Assembly: GCF_026213295.1 (NCBI RefSeq)
Contig: NC_079423.1
Location: 21,142,039 to 21,206,038, forward strand
Direction of reading: 5' to 3'
DNA: 64,000 bases
Source: Gadus chalcogrammus
Taxonomy: Eukaryota; Chordata; Actinopteri; Gadiformes; Gadidae
The stretch's first letter is position 1. Every line of letters starts with the position of its first letter. The position numbers were made by a program, and so were the translations under genes. The notes under the pieces are model-generated. The model searched no databases. It was not told where the DNA came from and was given only the letters and a program-made list of their open reading frames with translations. Below, piece by piece: positions 53,701-64,000 of the stretch.

Positions 53701-56700
53701 AAATACTGTATGCGTTGTTACTGTAAAGTATTGTGTTTTCTATTTTAGTATATGTAAAAACATTTGCGGTAATATTTTACATCCAACAGGTGACAGTGTA
53801 ACACAAAAAATGCAAAAGCATAATACTGATGAAGCATTCATATAGTGTTTTCCATTCATACTATAGTGTTTTCCATTCTGCACACTAGTGTTCACGGGGT
53901 GCTTAGAAATGTCTACTCGTATGAAGTATGTGTATGTTATTTGAAAAGAAAATGCCGTTAAGTGAAGAGTTAACACTGTTTTGGGGGTAAAGTGTGCTTT
54001 TGCAAGGGAAGTGTAGGATTTAGAATTTTGTGTTGAGTTTTGGGATTTTATGTTTAAGGTTTTGAGAAAGGGAAGTAGTCTATCAGGAAATGTGTTTAAG
54101 CAATTGGGAAAAAACAATATTGCGTTTCACATATCACAATATTCTATTGTAGATGTTTTAACTAGTGATGCTCCTTTTGATTGGCCACGGATTATTATTG
54201 GCACACAGACACCATGTAGTATGTGATCAGACTCTACTACTATCTTCCATAGAGTAGTAATACATTTCATATAGATTGGGTTTTAAATTAATTTCTGAAA
54301 AATCTGAGATATTGTAGCCTCTGAGAAATTGGTGATCTCTGTCTGATTGTCTGATCACACATTGCCAAAAAAACTGACAAAAAAAGCTGCATCCCTAATC
54401 TTAACCAATGTTGAATGGAATATTGTGATATGCAGGCAAAAATCATAAATATATTCAAGAGGGCTATATTTGCTGTCTATGGCAAAACAATATATTTTAA
54501 CTTGCCTTATGTCAGATCGATAAATCGCAACGCAAGCATGAATTTCTAAAAAGACACAGGACTTACCAGTGATCGCGTCTATAGTTCACTGCGTCGGATC
54601 GCTGTTATTCAGAGTGAAAATTATTTGATGAATATCCATCATCTTTCCAACTTAATATAAACTGCTATTGAGATGTGTGTTTCTTTTAATACACAAACAT
54701 AGTAGCTATTCAAGACTGAAAGTATTAATTTTACAATCAGTTTTGATGACGGTACATTCAGGGTGTGCCTTCATTATTTTAACTTGTCAAACGTGGATGA
54801 ACTCTGCCTACCCGGGTAAGCCATCTTGAATCTCATCATTATCAAGAGAGGAGACTTATTCAATCGTGAATATGCATATTCCTTCAAGAATATGTTTTTA
54901 ACTTCATAATGTAAATAATCACAATTGCTGCTCTTGCTCTACCACACAAAAAAAAAAGTGTCAGACTCTTAATGACAAATTAATGATTCTGAGCTGCCCT
55001 TTTTTTTTTTTTCTGTGCATGTTATTTGGTCAACACATTTATACTTTCGCTAGCCTGCCCTTGAGAATGAAATAGTAGATCATGATGCATGATTCAGTTT
55101 TGGGAAGACGGGATGGTATTCCTCATACTCATTAGAAGATGATTCTTCCTCACAAGTCTGGGGATATTATTTACAGCACTTGGGTCACTGTGGAACAACT
55201 TATACATTTTTGGGGCTCTGGCTTATTCATTAAAGCAGCTTCAATATGCTAAATGTAGGACTCCCTTTGTGTGTTCAACTTTAGGGGAAAATGACGACAG
55301 TTCACTATTTAATTATTTCCTTTTGGTTAAGTAGCCCTGGGTTGCACTGGGTAAAATATTTGGTTTACCCAGTGCAATGAGTTTGTGTGATGCAGAATAA
55401 TTTTGTAGCATGATAACTTTTATTCAGATGATTTCTAGACAATGTTGATCTGTTAAATAATTGTATCTGCTAATCGATCAATAAAACTAAGCCGGATAAT
55501 GCGTCAATAAGTCGTTCTTTAGTATTCAAGTATATATATTTTTTATTGTTTTGGAAAGACGAAGGTTTAATGTGCAAGCGGGCCATTAAAATACTAACTG
55601 TAGATCTAACATGACAGACTAACTTGTGTCTGTCTGTGTGTGGCAGAGAAGTAACGATGAGAATGGAAACTGCTCTGGAGGTAGCATGGAGTTCCCCACC
55701 ACCAACCTTTATGAACTGGAGAGCCGAGTGTTCACCGACCACTGGTCCATACCCTACAAGAGAGAGGAGTCCCTGGGCAAGTGTCTCATCGCTTCCACCT
55801 GCCTCGCCCGACATGGTAAGATTGTCCTATTGTGTGTGTGTGTGAGAACAATCCTTATTTTACCTCAAGAATGAGCTGTGATGTTCCTGTTGTGTGTAAT
55901 TCAACCTTTTCGTTGTTGGATTTCCATGGTTAATAAGTTCCCGTAATTCTCTGTTGGTTGGGTGGGCTAGGGTTGGGCAATCGTCTACCAGCTTCCACTG
56001 CCGATAGCGCCCCCTAGAGATCGCCGATAGTCGATACTATCGGGGGGGGCAACTTTATAATAATTTTCTAATATTAATTATTTATAATAATTGATCACTT
56101 TGAAAAAAATCACGTTTTTATTTTTTGAATTTTTTCTTAAAAACGAATACGATGGTCTTCCCCTTGGACCAGCGTGAGCCGTGAGCCTCCGCTGATTTAA
56201 GTTTCGATGCGTCGGCGCCGGCGGCGCTGTCATGATGACACACGCTGATGACACACAGCTCGTAGCTGTGTTCGAAATCGTTCCCTATCACGGATAGGGT
56301 GCTCGCTATTTTGTAGCGTTGTTCGAATTCTCACTGGTTAATTCATGCCCTATATAGTGCACTTAAAATACCCAAAATGTGAGTGTACAACCTGTACATA
56401 TGATGTTCCCTACGTGTTACTCCCATATACCACAATGCAATGCGGTCGTGTTTTTCCGGAGGAGAAGAAGAAGCTCAATAACCGCAAGCGGCGAAAACGA
56501 ATACATTTAATGATGGAGTCTCCGGCTTTCGTTTAGAAATATCAACAATTTATTTGGGATTTAACAAGAAAATGAAATATTCAAAATTAATAAGAAAAAC
56601 CTTGTTCAAGGAAATGTAACATTCAACATCAATACAACCTCCAGCTTTCCGAGTTGGGTCCAGCTGCAGCCCCGGAGAACAACACCCTGGCGTGACAGAA

Positions 56701-59700
56701 CACCCAGGCGTGACGGAAGTACTGTGGCTGGACGGAAGTTACCTCCGATTATTTTCTATAGACAAATAAACGTATTTATAGCTTGAATTAACATAAAAAA
56801 GAAATAAAAAAATATTTAGACACCCTAGTAACCATTTTTATAGCTTGGAAAATGTATTTTAACGTTATTTAGACAAATACCTCAGGATTCTTTTTTGCGT
56901 TATTGAATTTATTAGACCAAAAAATGTACATAATAAAACAATATTATGACATGTCAGTAACCATTTTTATAGCTTAGCTTATAGCTTATTTTTTTAACGT
57001 TATTTAGAGAAATAAACTAGTACAGTGTGTAGACAATTATTGAATGGAATTGAGTGTATTATACACTTTACTCATTAAGTAATTTACCATTAGAATTAAG
57101 TAATTGTTTTGATATGTCTTAATAGAATCAAATGACATCTTTTGTCAAGTACCGTATTTTCCGGACTATACGTCGCTCCCGAGTATTAGTCGCATCAGTC
57201 AAAAAATGCTCCATGACGAGGAAAAAAACATATATACGTCGCATCAGTGTATAAGTCGCATTTATTTTTAAACATTTAAACAAGAACGTTTAGTCTGGAG
57301 AGACTGAATAAAATTGCAATAGCAATAGGTGTGTCGGTCCCACTCGTAGTTCTGAGAGTATACCGAATTCAGTGACACTGGGATTCCACCGGACGCGTAT
57401 GCGCCGCGTTCCTAAACCTGAGCGCACGATCGGGAGGTGGAAGTTGCAGTTTAGATGCCTTCACAAGTCCAGCGGAGGGCTCCAGTTTTCGCCGGCCAAG
57501 TCATGCGCTGTGATATGTGTGACAGCTATGTTGCACAACATTGCAGCTAAGGCTGGGGTAGCTTTGGTTGAACCGGAGGACATTGAGGACGATGACGACG
57601 ACGAGAATATAATTTATTCGGTGGTGCAGTAGGCTTGCAGCGTTCAGTTGTAGGCCTAATGAATGACGGTGCCATCTTGCGGCCGAAGATTATTCACGCA
57701 CAATTTCGGCATATAAGTCGCTTCGAAATATAAGTCGCAGGGCAAGCCAAACTACAAAAAAACCGCGACTTATAGTCCGGAAAATACGGTATATCATCAT
57801 AATTTGATAAAGATACATTGAAGAATAACCACACCAAAGTTTCCTCACAATTTATTCAACAAATAATCTACAGAATCTTAAAGATATAGGTTCTTCATGC
57901 TGCCACCAGCTCCAACTCACTGTCAAAAGAATCAAACAGTCAAATCAATATTAAGCCTATACAATATATTATTTGTATTCTGTCACTGGAAACGATATTC
58001 ACTTCTCTCTTTCGCTTCAGTCTGAAGACTGGTGGAAGTAGTCCAACCGTCATTTGTTTGGCCTCCTCCGTGAAGTGTGCGAACCTTCTGCCATGCCTGA
58101 ATAAATAAGGAGAAATGATGAAGAATTATACATATTTAGTTCATATTGGGGTTGAGGTGTATATTCATATCTGAAATTAAAAAAAACACACCCATCCAGG
58201 TGGAAGTTCTCAAGCAGTACTGTGCACCACCATTTTCTGAGGACTGGCATGTCTTTCTAAAGTAAGGGGATATTCCAAGAATTGACAATGATAAAATATG
58301 TATACAAGTGTGAATTTCTCGATGTTGTAACCTTACATATGTCAAAAATCCAATCGTTATTTTAAACGTATCTTTTCAATCGTCAGCTCTTTTTTCATTT
58401 AATTTAATGTCTACTTACAACAGTGAAGTCAAATGGTGCCTCCATGGCAAGGTACCAAGCGTACTGTGATGGAAAAATGTAATTGGTGACAACATTCACA
58501 CGCGTTGTTATATCTGTTCAGTACATTTTAAGTTTGTGACTGAGTATACCATAATCATGAAGATCCCACAGTCGTTCCCATATTCCTGTGGTGGAAGTCC
58601 CTGAACCATGAAGGTAAAACATAATATTAGAAACGCATATAAAAACGATTTATTCCTTTAAAGTTAGACGAGAAAAAAGGCATGTACCTCGATATCATGT
58701 CCAGTTTTCTCCAACCAAGTTCCTGGAACAAGCTGCTCTGCGAGATCTCTGTAATGTAGTGGTTTACAAATTACCTATTAAATTACTGCAGCCTTTACAA
58801 AGGGATTAGCTTTATGTGATTTTCAGCTATCTCACATGTCACCATGTAAAATATTGATGTGGCCATTGTGTGTCATAAATGAACACATTTCACTGGCGTC
58901 CAATGGTATCTTAAGAGTGAATGATAACTTACGAGAACACTTTCCATATATTTCAGATCTGATGACATGTGATGAGCGCTTGACTACTTGACTAAAAGTC
59001 AGGGAAATGTGACTCCCTTTAGAAATGTCTTAAACATAGGCTCGTCAGGGGAACATGACTGCCTTTTGAAATGTCTTAAACATAGGCTCATCAGGGGAAC
59101 GTGACTGCCTTTTGAAATGTCTTAAACATAGGCTCGTCAGGGGAACGTGACTGCCTTTTGAAATGTCTTAAACATAGGCTCGTCAGGGGAACGTGACTGC
59201 CTTTTGAAATGTCTTAAACATAGGCTCGTCAGGGGAACGTGTACTTCCGTCGCGCCTGGGTTGTTGTCACGCCAGGGTGTTGTTCTCCGGGGCTAAATAA
59301 CGTTAAAAAACCTTTTCTAAGCTATAAAAATGGTTACTTGCGTGTCTAAATATTTTTGTATTTCTTTGTTATGTTAATTCAAGCGATAAATACGTTTATT
59401 TGTCTATAGAAAATAATCGGAGGTAACTTCCGTCCAGCTACAGTACTTCCGTCACGCCTGGGTGTTCTGTCACGCCAGGGTGTTGTTCTTCGGGGCTGCA
59501 GCTGGATACTATTGAGCTTTCCTCGAGAGTGCCCGGTTTGTTTACATGATCTGGGCGCATCTGTCTGCGTCACACATACCCGGCGCATTTACTGACGCAA
59601 ATGACGTTTAGAAATGTTCAGCGTAGTGTCCGAATTCTCGTTTGTTCGTTCCCTATGTAGTGCACTATATCATGAACACTATAGGGAATAGTGAGTGAGT

Positions 59701-62700
59701 GAATAGGGAACGATTTCGAACACAGCTCATGTACCACAGCTGTGACCCGGAAATGGTGCAGCGGGGTGTGATGTCATTTCGCCGTGCGAGCAGATCGGTA
59801 GGTTTCGAGCCCCTCCCCTCTCCTCTCCTCTCGCAGCATTGAGTGAATACGGCAGGTCAGCGCTACATAGTATGTTTTCCACCGGTGCCAGTTAATTTCA
59901 ATTACAATTTGCGGTGCTTTTTAAGTTGAAAAAATAGCTACCACAGCGCTTTAAAAAAAGAAAACTAAAAATTAATACAATTAATTATCGCCTTTTTATC
60001 AGCAACTTGGTTCGATCGACGATGGAATCCATCTATCGTCGATAGTCGATAGAATCGACTATCGGCCCATCCCTAGGCCTGCTGGGTTGTTTCACACATT
60101 GGTATATTGGAAACTGATGTTTTTATAGCTCAAACTTTGGGCAAAGTTCTTCCATAGTTTTAGATTTTATGGGCAGGGTTGTGCTGCTCCAAGGTCTCTC
60201 CTATTCGCAAGGTACTCTGATCCCCAATTTTTCATTCTACCTTTCACCATTCTTAGCAAGGTTCTAAATCCCTACCTGCTCTTTAAGATAAGATGCACTT
60301 TGTTGAAATGGTGGCTTAATAACATGTATTCTGAATTGACTTTAAGGCACTTTGGATAATAGTGACTGCTACATTTGGGAATGTGGGATATAAAAAAAAT
60401 AAACGTCTTGCCTTTCTTTCTCCCAGGTTTGGCTGATGCGGACGAGAACTGTAAGCGCTTCATGGATAGGTGCATGCATGAAGCCTTCAAAAAGGTGAGA
60501 GGTCCCACTGCTGAGGTCAAGGTCATGCCTTCAAGGAGTCTACATGCTTATCCAATTGAAATCTTTAGAATAATCAGTTATTTAACTGAAAGGTCCAGTG
60601 TGTAAAATTGAATAGTAGCTAGTGGTATGGTTGCAGATTGCAGCCAACTGAATATTCAGCCCTGCCTTGTAGGGGTGTAACGATACACGTATTTGTACAG
60701 AACGGTCACGGTACAGGCACTTCTGGGTGGTTACAGAGGTGGCCCGCGGTGCGTAAATGTGGTGTACATAGCGTTAATATGGCGATTGTAAAGGCTTGTT
60801 TTGCGATGCGGAATTTAAAACTTGAAGTCAGAGTTCCCCCCGGACCGTTTAGCCAAAGTATACTACTCCGACTCCGTAACTATGGAGACCATTTCCACCA
60901 GTTCTCCGTCAGATCGATCTTATATGTTGACTACAAACCATGTAAGTAGTGTTGTAAATTAACTTCGAAAGCTTTTAAAATCTTATTTGGTGTTTTATTG
61001 GTCCTTAATGTGCAAATGAAACAATGTACAAAGTAAATAAGGTGCCAGGTCAAACCGGAGAATTGATCCCGGAAATGAATTTGTTAGAGGACCAATCACA
61101 GCACTTGCCGTCTCCGTTGCGTCGATGGATAGTTCAAAAATATTGGTTGCGCACGTAAGAGGGTCTCCGGCAGGCACTCCGGCTACAGAGAGGGCTATCG
61201 GTGTCTACGTACAGCACTTTGACATGCACACGCATTTGAAAAAGCACCATCCAGGAGGTGTAATTATCACCATTGCTGTGAAAAAAAAATAACGAGCTGT
61301 GCAAACCCAGCTCACGACAATATTTCGACAATCCCTGTCTCTGAATTCAGAAATGCAAATGCCATAACTAAGTTGCTGCTGATCTACGGCCATTCTCTGT
61401 TGTTGACAAACAGTTTTTAAAATGTTCCCCTTAACTATGAACCGTACCGTCCTGTAACGTACGGTGACTTCAAAACCGAGGTACCTGCCGAACCGTGACT
61501 TTTGTTTACCGTTACACCCCTACTGCCTTGTATGTGGCTTTGCGAAATAGCAACATACATTTATTTTGCACTAAGGTGGATTTTGACGGCGCTAATCTGC
61601 AAATCAGTTTGATCAATCACATTTGGATATCTTTGTCATAGTCACCAATGGTCACTGTACATGTTGTAGGACATGGGGGAGGTTATAGCCAACTGGCGTT
61701 GCTCCACACACAGTCCTGAATTCATATTGGTAAACTACATTTATAGACCTATAATTATTCATTCAAATAGCAGTTGACACTAAAGGCCAATGTTTACTTG
61801 CACGGCGGTAATTGAATATAGGTTGCTTTTGATAACTATGTGCCTTTTTGTATCAAACAGTTTTCATTTTGGATACCAACTTTCTCTGAAACAGTGATAG
61901 CCTACTATTAGTTATCGAACAGGGAAACAACCACAAAAACAAACGTCTCCAAATCATGGATGAATCCACACCCACCTGACATAATCCCCCTCATGGATCA
62001 AAAAGTCAACCTCTGTTATAATTAAACGCTCTGAATACATATGATAGTTTGGTGAACGAACAGAGCGTAAGCTCATCTTCATTGGCTATTTAGACTCGTC
62101 AGAGAGGGTTAACTTTCTTGAACACCTGAATATAATGACATGGTGTTTGTAAATTGATTATACAACATTGCTTATTCTAAAACGACTACACAACGGCCAT
62201 GCTAGAAAAGATTCAGAAATGGGTCATGGCTCATGCCCCCCTCCTTCCTACAACTCTCAAATATATATATATTTTTAAAGCACGTTCTCTCTAAAGCTGT
62301 CTGTCCATTCTGGGCTACTGTATGAATATTTCAGTTAACGTATTTTAAGAGGACTAGATCCCTATATAGATATAAAGGGCTCATTGTAGGGTAACGATAT
62401 CGCAGCAATTATATTTGCATGTGATTACAGATATCGAACATACTTTGGAGTATTTCAATATTCCTGCGAAGTTACCAACTCTATTCTGCTAGATGCCATT
62501 CGATTCTATACACTGAACCTTCAACTGCAATGTGACACGAGTCAATCAGCTCTAATACATGATTTAATACCATATCATATTGTTTTTGATTGTAGTTGCT
62601 GACCAGCAGTGCTGTCCACAAGTGGGGCACAGAGATCCATGAGGGAATCTACAACATGCTGATGCTTCTGGTGGAACTGGCTGCTGAAAGAGTCAAGCAG

Positions 62701-64000
62701 GATCCCATCCCAGTTAACTTGATGGGTGTTCTGACCATGGTAAGGTCTCCCTCTGCCCCCTCAGTGTTTTATATTGGTCTGTGTTTCTCTATCTCTGTCG
62801 TTATATCACTGAGATGTGTATGCATATTTGACACATGAGATTAAACATTGAAGGGCATTCTTAACATTTCTTCATTCCCCTCGTCCAGGCCTTTAACCCT
62901 GATAATGAGTACCACTTCAAAAACCGCATGAAGGCCTGTCAGAGGAACTGGGCAGAAGTGTTTGGAGAGGAGGCCAACATGTTTGCTGTATCCCCTAGCA
63001 ACAGCTATCAAAAGGTACATCACACCCTACAATTAGATCAAGCTAAATTAAGAGTTTATCTTCTTTATTGTTGCTGTAAATTAACCAGTGACTGCCCAGG
63101 CAACACAAGCTGTTGATGGAAATTGAATGCTTTGTATACAGGCTATGGTTAGGTGGATTTGAGAAGTCCAAAATGATAACTAATAAGCAACTAAAACTGT
63201 CATAATTGTCCAATCAACATTCTTATGCAATCTAATTAACGCATAGGGCATTCGTGTTTATTAATGTGTAAATCTTTATCTAATATATACAGCTATGCAT
63301 GCAGATTGATTGACCTACATCCTCAGCAGCACTCTATGTCTGAAAAGAATAACTGCATGCTGGGGAGGTATTCTGTTCCTCCTCCCAGGCAGGCACATCT
63401 TGCTGGGCTTCTGTTTGCCTCTAGTTAGCCCTTTGTTTCCATCTCCCTGAGCCAGAACAGAGGGCAAAATGAGTATGCGCCTCATCAGAAGCTTTGCGCA
63501 ATAGATCCAAGAAGAGAGCTTAGTGTGCTTGACAGACATCCAACAGCTGTCCGGAAATCATGTTGCATTTAGTTACAGCTCTAAGGTGACGTGATATTTG
63601 TGAATGATTCTGTGGAGCTCTCCACGTGACATAACTTAACACAACAGAACCTCTGAAGATTGTTTTCATTGAATCTCAAAAGGTTTTACATTTACCGAAG
63701 ACGCATCAGACCATAAAACACATGACAAAATAGTCATAAATGAGGATATCTACCATACATTTCTAATGACTTTCTCACAAGGCAGTTTGTCATTTAAGTT
63801 TCAACTGTTTGTTTCAGGAGCCTCACGGTTGGCTGGTGGACCTGGTGAATCGAGTAAGTCATTAGCGCTGAGCAACACATCATGGTGACATACTGAAACG
63901 TTCCTAAAGTGTCTGAATGTAAACCTTGTGCTTGGCCTCACACCTCTCTCCTTTCATCTGTCTGTTCCAGTTTGGAGAGATGGGAGGATTCACCGCCATC
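50479..64000 (+). CDS. usp24: Ubiquitin-specific protease 24, N-terminal exons (partial, runs off window)
   Basis: USP24 is a roughly 2,600-residue cysteine deubiquitinase that removes ubiquitin from substrates in DNA-damage and turnover pathways. Seven exons are visible: 50479-50757, 55647-55815, 60427-60494, 62596-62739, 62889-63014, 63818-63853 and 63971-64000 (continuing). They join in frame for about 284 codons with GT-AG introns. The start METEEEQHMTTLLCMGFPDP begins a UBA domain (residues about 3-44, with LLCMGF and ALRLAKNDINEAVALL). A Gly/Ser-rich linker and FDPPPAYHDVV follow, then FPTTNLYELESR, DHWSIPYKREESLGKCL, KWGTEIHEGIYNMLMLL and NWAEVFGEEANMF, all strongly conserved with vertebrate USP24. 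The ubiquitin-like and catalytic USP domains lie beyond the edge. Introns 1 and 2 exceed 4.5 kb and are loaded with transposons. Confidence 0.97.
50758..55646. other. USP24 intron 1
   Basis: 4.9 kb without conserved exons. The segment 53300-53770 (ACCCCAAAGGGAAACTTGG and the following sequence) resembles a fish LINE 3' UTR. A (CATC)n run lies at 52714-52731 and an A-run at 54947-54957. Confidence 0.6.
55647..55815 (+). CDS. usp24: USP24 exon 2
   Basis: Encodes RSNDENGNCSGGSMEFPTTN through ESLGKCLIASTCLARHG. Acceptor TGTGTGGCAG, donor GTAAGA, leaving one base of a Gly codon. Confidence 0.95.
57152..57789. mobile_element. Nested inverted-repeat element with Harbinger transposase tail
   Basis: The ends CCGTATTTTCCGGACTATA (57152-57170) and TATAGTCCGGAAAATACGG (57771-57789) are perfect inverse complements, flanked by TA on both sides. 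Subterminal TATAAGTCGC motifs repeat in direct and inverted orientation. The interior carries the last exon-like segment of a PIF/Harbinger transposase. It is nested within the larger element 56264-59727. Confidence 0.75.
57411..57632 (+). pseudogene. C-terminal fragment of PIF/Harbinger transposase (HARBI1-like)
   Basis: The frame reads ERTIGRWKLQFRCLHKSSGG, then SPAKSCAVICVTAMLHNIAA KAG, and ends in an acidic tail (EDIEDDDDDEN) with a TAG stop at 57630-57632. The ERxxGxxKxRFxCL and LHN patterns are the C-terminal signature of Harbinger DDE transposases, the first Glu being the third catalytic residue. The two catalytic Asp residues and the N-terminal half are absent, so the fragment cannot be active. 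Confidence 0.75.
57899..58748 (-). pseudogene. Ulp1/SENP-like cysteine protease (C48), C-terminal exons inside transposon
   Basis: Ulp1-type proteases cleave SUMO-like modifiers, and several DNA-transposon groups encode one. Minus-strand exons with GT-AG borders are 58688-58748 (DLAEQLVPGTWLEKTGHDIE), 58550-58600 (GLPPQEYGNDCGIFMIM), 58419-58463 (YAWYLAMEAPFDFTV), 58192-58256 (KDMPVLRKWWCTVLLENFHL DG) and from 58096 leftward (HGRRFAHFTEEAKQMTVGLL, then PPVFRLKRKRE). The Gln and Cys of PQEYGNDCG are the oxyanion and nucleophile residues of the C48 family. The His/Asp half upstream is not convincingly present (an HW codon pair at 58900-58905 is followed by a stop). A putative last exon near 57899-57922 encodes ELELVAA and a stop. 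All junctions keep frame, yet the N-terminal half is missing. Confidence 0.7.
59023..59241. repeat. 46-bp tandem repeat, ~4.8 copies
   Basis: AAATGTCTTAAACATAGGCT begins at 59023 and repeats every 46 bp with few substitutions. It abuts the right inner arm of the 3.5-kb transposon. Confidence 0.95.
60427..60494 (+). CDS. usp24: USP24 exon 3
   Basis: Encodes LADADENCKRFMDRCMHEAF KK. Acceptor CTCCCAG, donor GTGAGA. The donor's intron starts with no conserved exon until 62596. Confidence 0.95.
60670..61522. mobile_element. 853-bp hAT element in USP24 intron 3 with perfect 8-bp duplication
   Basis: The ends TAGGGGTGTAACG and CGTTACACCCCTA are exact inverse complements. CTGCCTTG flanks both sides (60662-60669 and 61523-61530). 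No transposase frame is visible, so it is non-autonomous. Confidence 0.93.
61531..62595. other. Rest of USP24 intron 3
   Basis: No exon or repeat structure recognised apart from a short (AT)n-rich stretch near 62263-62275. Confidence 0.5.
62596..62739 (+). CDS. usp24: USP24 exon 4
   Basis: Forty-eight codons, LLTSSAVHKWGTEIHEGIYN through PVNLMGVLTM. Acceptor GATTGTAG, donor GTAAGG. Confidence 0.96.
62889..63014 (+). CDS. usp24: USP24 exon 5
   Basis: Forty-two codons, AFNPDNEYHFKNRMKACQRN through AVSPSNSYQK. Acceptor CGTCCAG, donor GTACAT. Confidence 0.96.
63015..63817. other. USP24 intron 5
   Basis: 803 bp between exons 5 and 6. No recognised repeat or RNA gene. Confidence 0.6.
63818..63853 (+). 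CDS. usp24: USP24 exon 6 (12-codon micro-exon)
   Basis: A 36-bp exon encoding EPHGWLVDLVNR. Acceptor GTTTCAG, donor GTAAGT. Confidence 0.93.
63971..64000 (+). CDS. usp24: USP24 exon 7, truncated by window edge
   Basis: Encodes FGEMGGFTAI up to the last base of the window. Acceptor TGTTCCAG. Confidence 0.92.

Larger units (their letters stand above)
56264..59727. mobile_element. Inner 3.5-kb DNA transposon with long inverted arms and a Ulp1-type gene
   Basis: The terminal 25 bp at 56264-56288 (AGCTGTGTTCGAAATCGTTC...) is an exact inverse complement of 59703-59727. A second pair of inner arms, 56661-56846 and 59319-59504 (186 bp each, more than 90% identical by eye), contains CACCCTGGCGTGACAGAACA motifs. 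Between them lie a Ulp1/SENP-like gene on the minus strand, a nested inverted-repeat element (57152-57789) and a 46-bp tandem array (59023-59241). I cannot assign the superfamily, and no DDE transposase core is seen. Confidence 0.7.
55968..60075. mobile_element. Outer hAT-like element in USP24 intron 2
   Basis: The left end TAGGGTTGGGCAATCGTC (55968) and the right end ATCGGCCCATCCCTA (60061-60075) are imperfect inverted repeats. Both subterminal regions contain CGATAGTCGAT/ATCGACTATCG motifs in opposite orientation (56020-56045 and 60015-60065). These are typical of fish hAT elements. No 8-bp duplication is clear (GGGTGGGC versus GGCCTGCT). It encloses a second transposon. Confidence 0.5.

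Noticed and set aside
58895..58960. Upstream exons completing the Ulp1 catalytic His and Asp
   Set aside because: A CATTGG (His-Trp) codon pair at 58900-58905 is followed by a stop and does not join in frame with the downstream exons, so I do not count it as the catalytic His motif.

Overview
This is vertebrate nuclear DNA, almost certainly from a teleost fish. Two spliced protein-coding genes have GT-AG introns. The rest is mostly microsatellite, minisatellite and transposon sequence. The very high density of long GT/CA tracts, together with a Gmr1-type Ty3/gypsy element (integrase encoded before reverse transcriptase, a group first described in Atlantic cod), suggests a gadiform fish. That species-level guess is inference, because Gmr1-like elements also occur in other fishes.

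Layout. Positions 1-45700 contain no gene I can assign to a known conserved family. They hold degenerate LINEs (3640-5105, 12541-12850, 14093-15075, 15541-15800), tRNA-derived SINEs, the 5' remnant of an LTR element with a proline-tRNA-like primer site (about 10870-11761), several inverted-repeat DNA transposons (a TTAA-flanked element at 11766-12436, a TAA-flanked MITE at 18695-19163, a Harbinger-type element at 23429-25562, a hAT-type MITE at 38299-38639), minisatellites with units of 15, 33, 78 and about 97 bp, and a 1-kb compound microsatellite (17171-18196). A nearly complete but internally deleted Gmr1-like retrotransposon lies at 31605-35761 on the minus strand, and a separate gypsy integrase fragment at 40994-41404. 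Unidentified coiled-coil-like exons may lie at 21481-22235 on the minus strand.

Positions 45720-64000 hold the two genes, arranged head to head. BLOC1S2 (minus strand, five coding exons, ATG at 49963, stop at 45849) encodes a small coiled-coil subunit of the BLOC-1 and BORC complexes of lysosome biogenesis and positioning. USP24 (plus strand, ATG at 50479) encodes a giant ubiquitin-specific protease. Only its first seven exons (about 284 codons, including the N-terminal UBA domain) are inside the window, and the catalytic domain lies beyond the right edge. The 515 bp between the two ATGs should act as a shared bidirectional promoter and contains two E-box/CLEAR-like motifs and a YY1-like motif.

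The most unusual observations are these. (1) The 5' splice site of BLOC1S2 exon 3 is the first GT of a (GT)57 microsatellite. (2) The Gmr1-like element has the rare IN-before-RT order, with nearly identical LTRs but disabled coding regions. (3) USP24 intron 2 carries a nested stack of DNA transposons, one of which encodes the spliced C-terminal half of a Ulp1/SENP-like cysteine protease, while another retains the tail of a Harbinger transposase. No prokaryotic features such as CRISPR arrays or operons are present.
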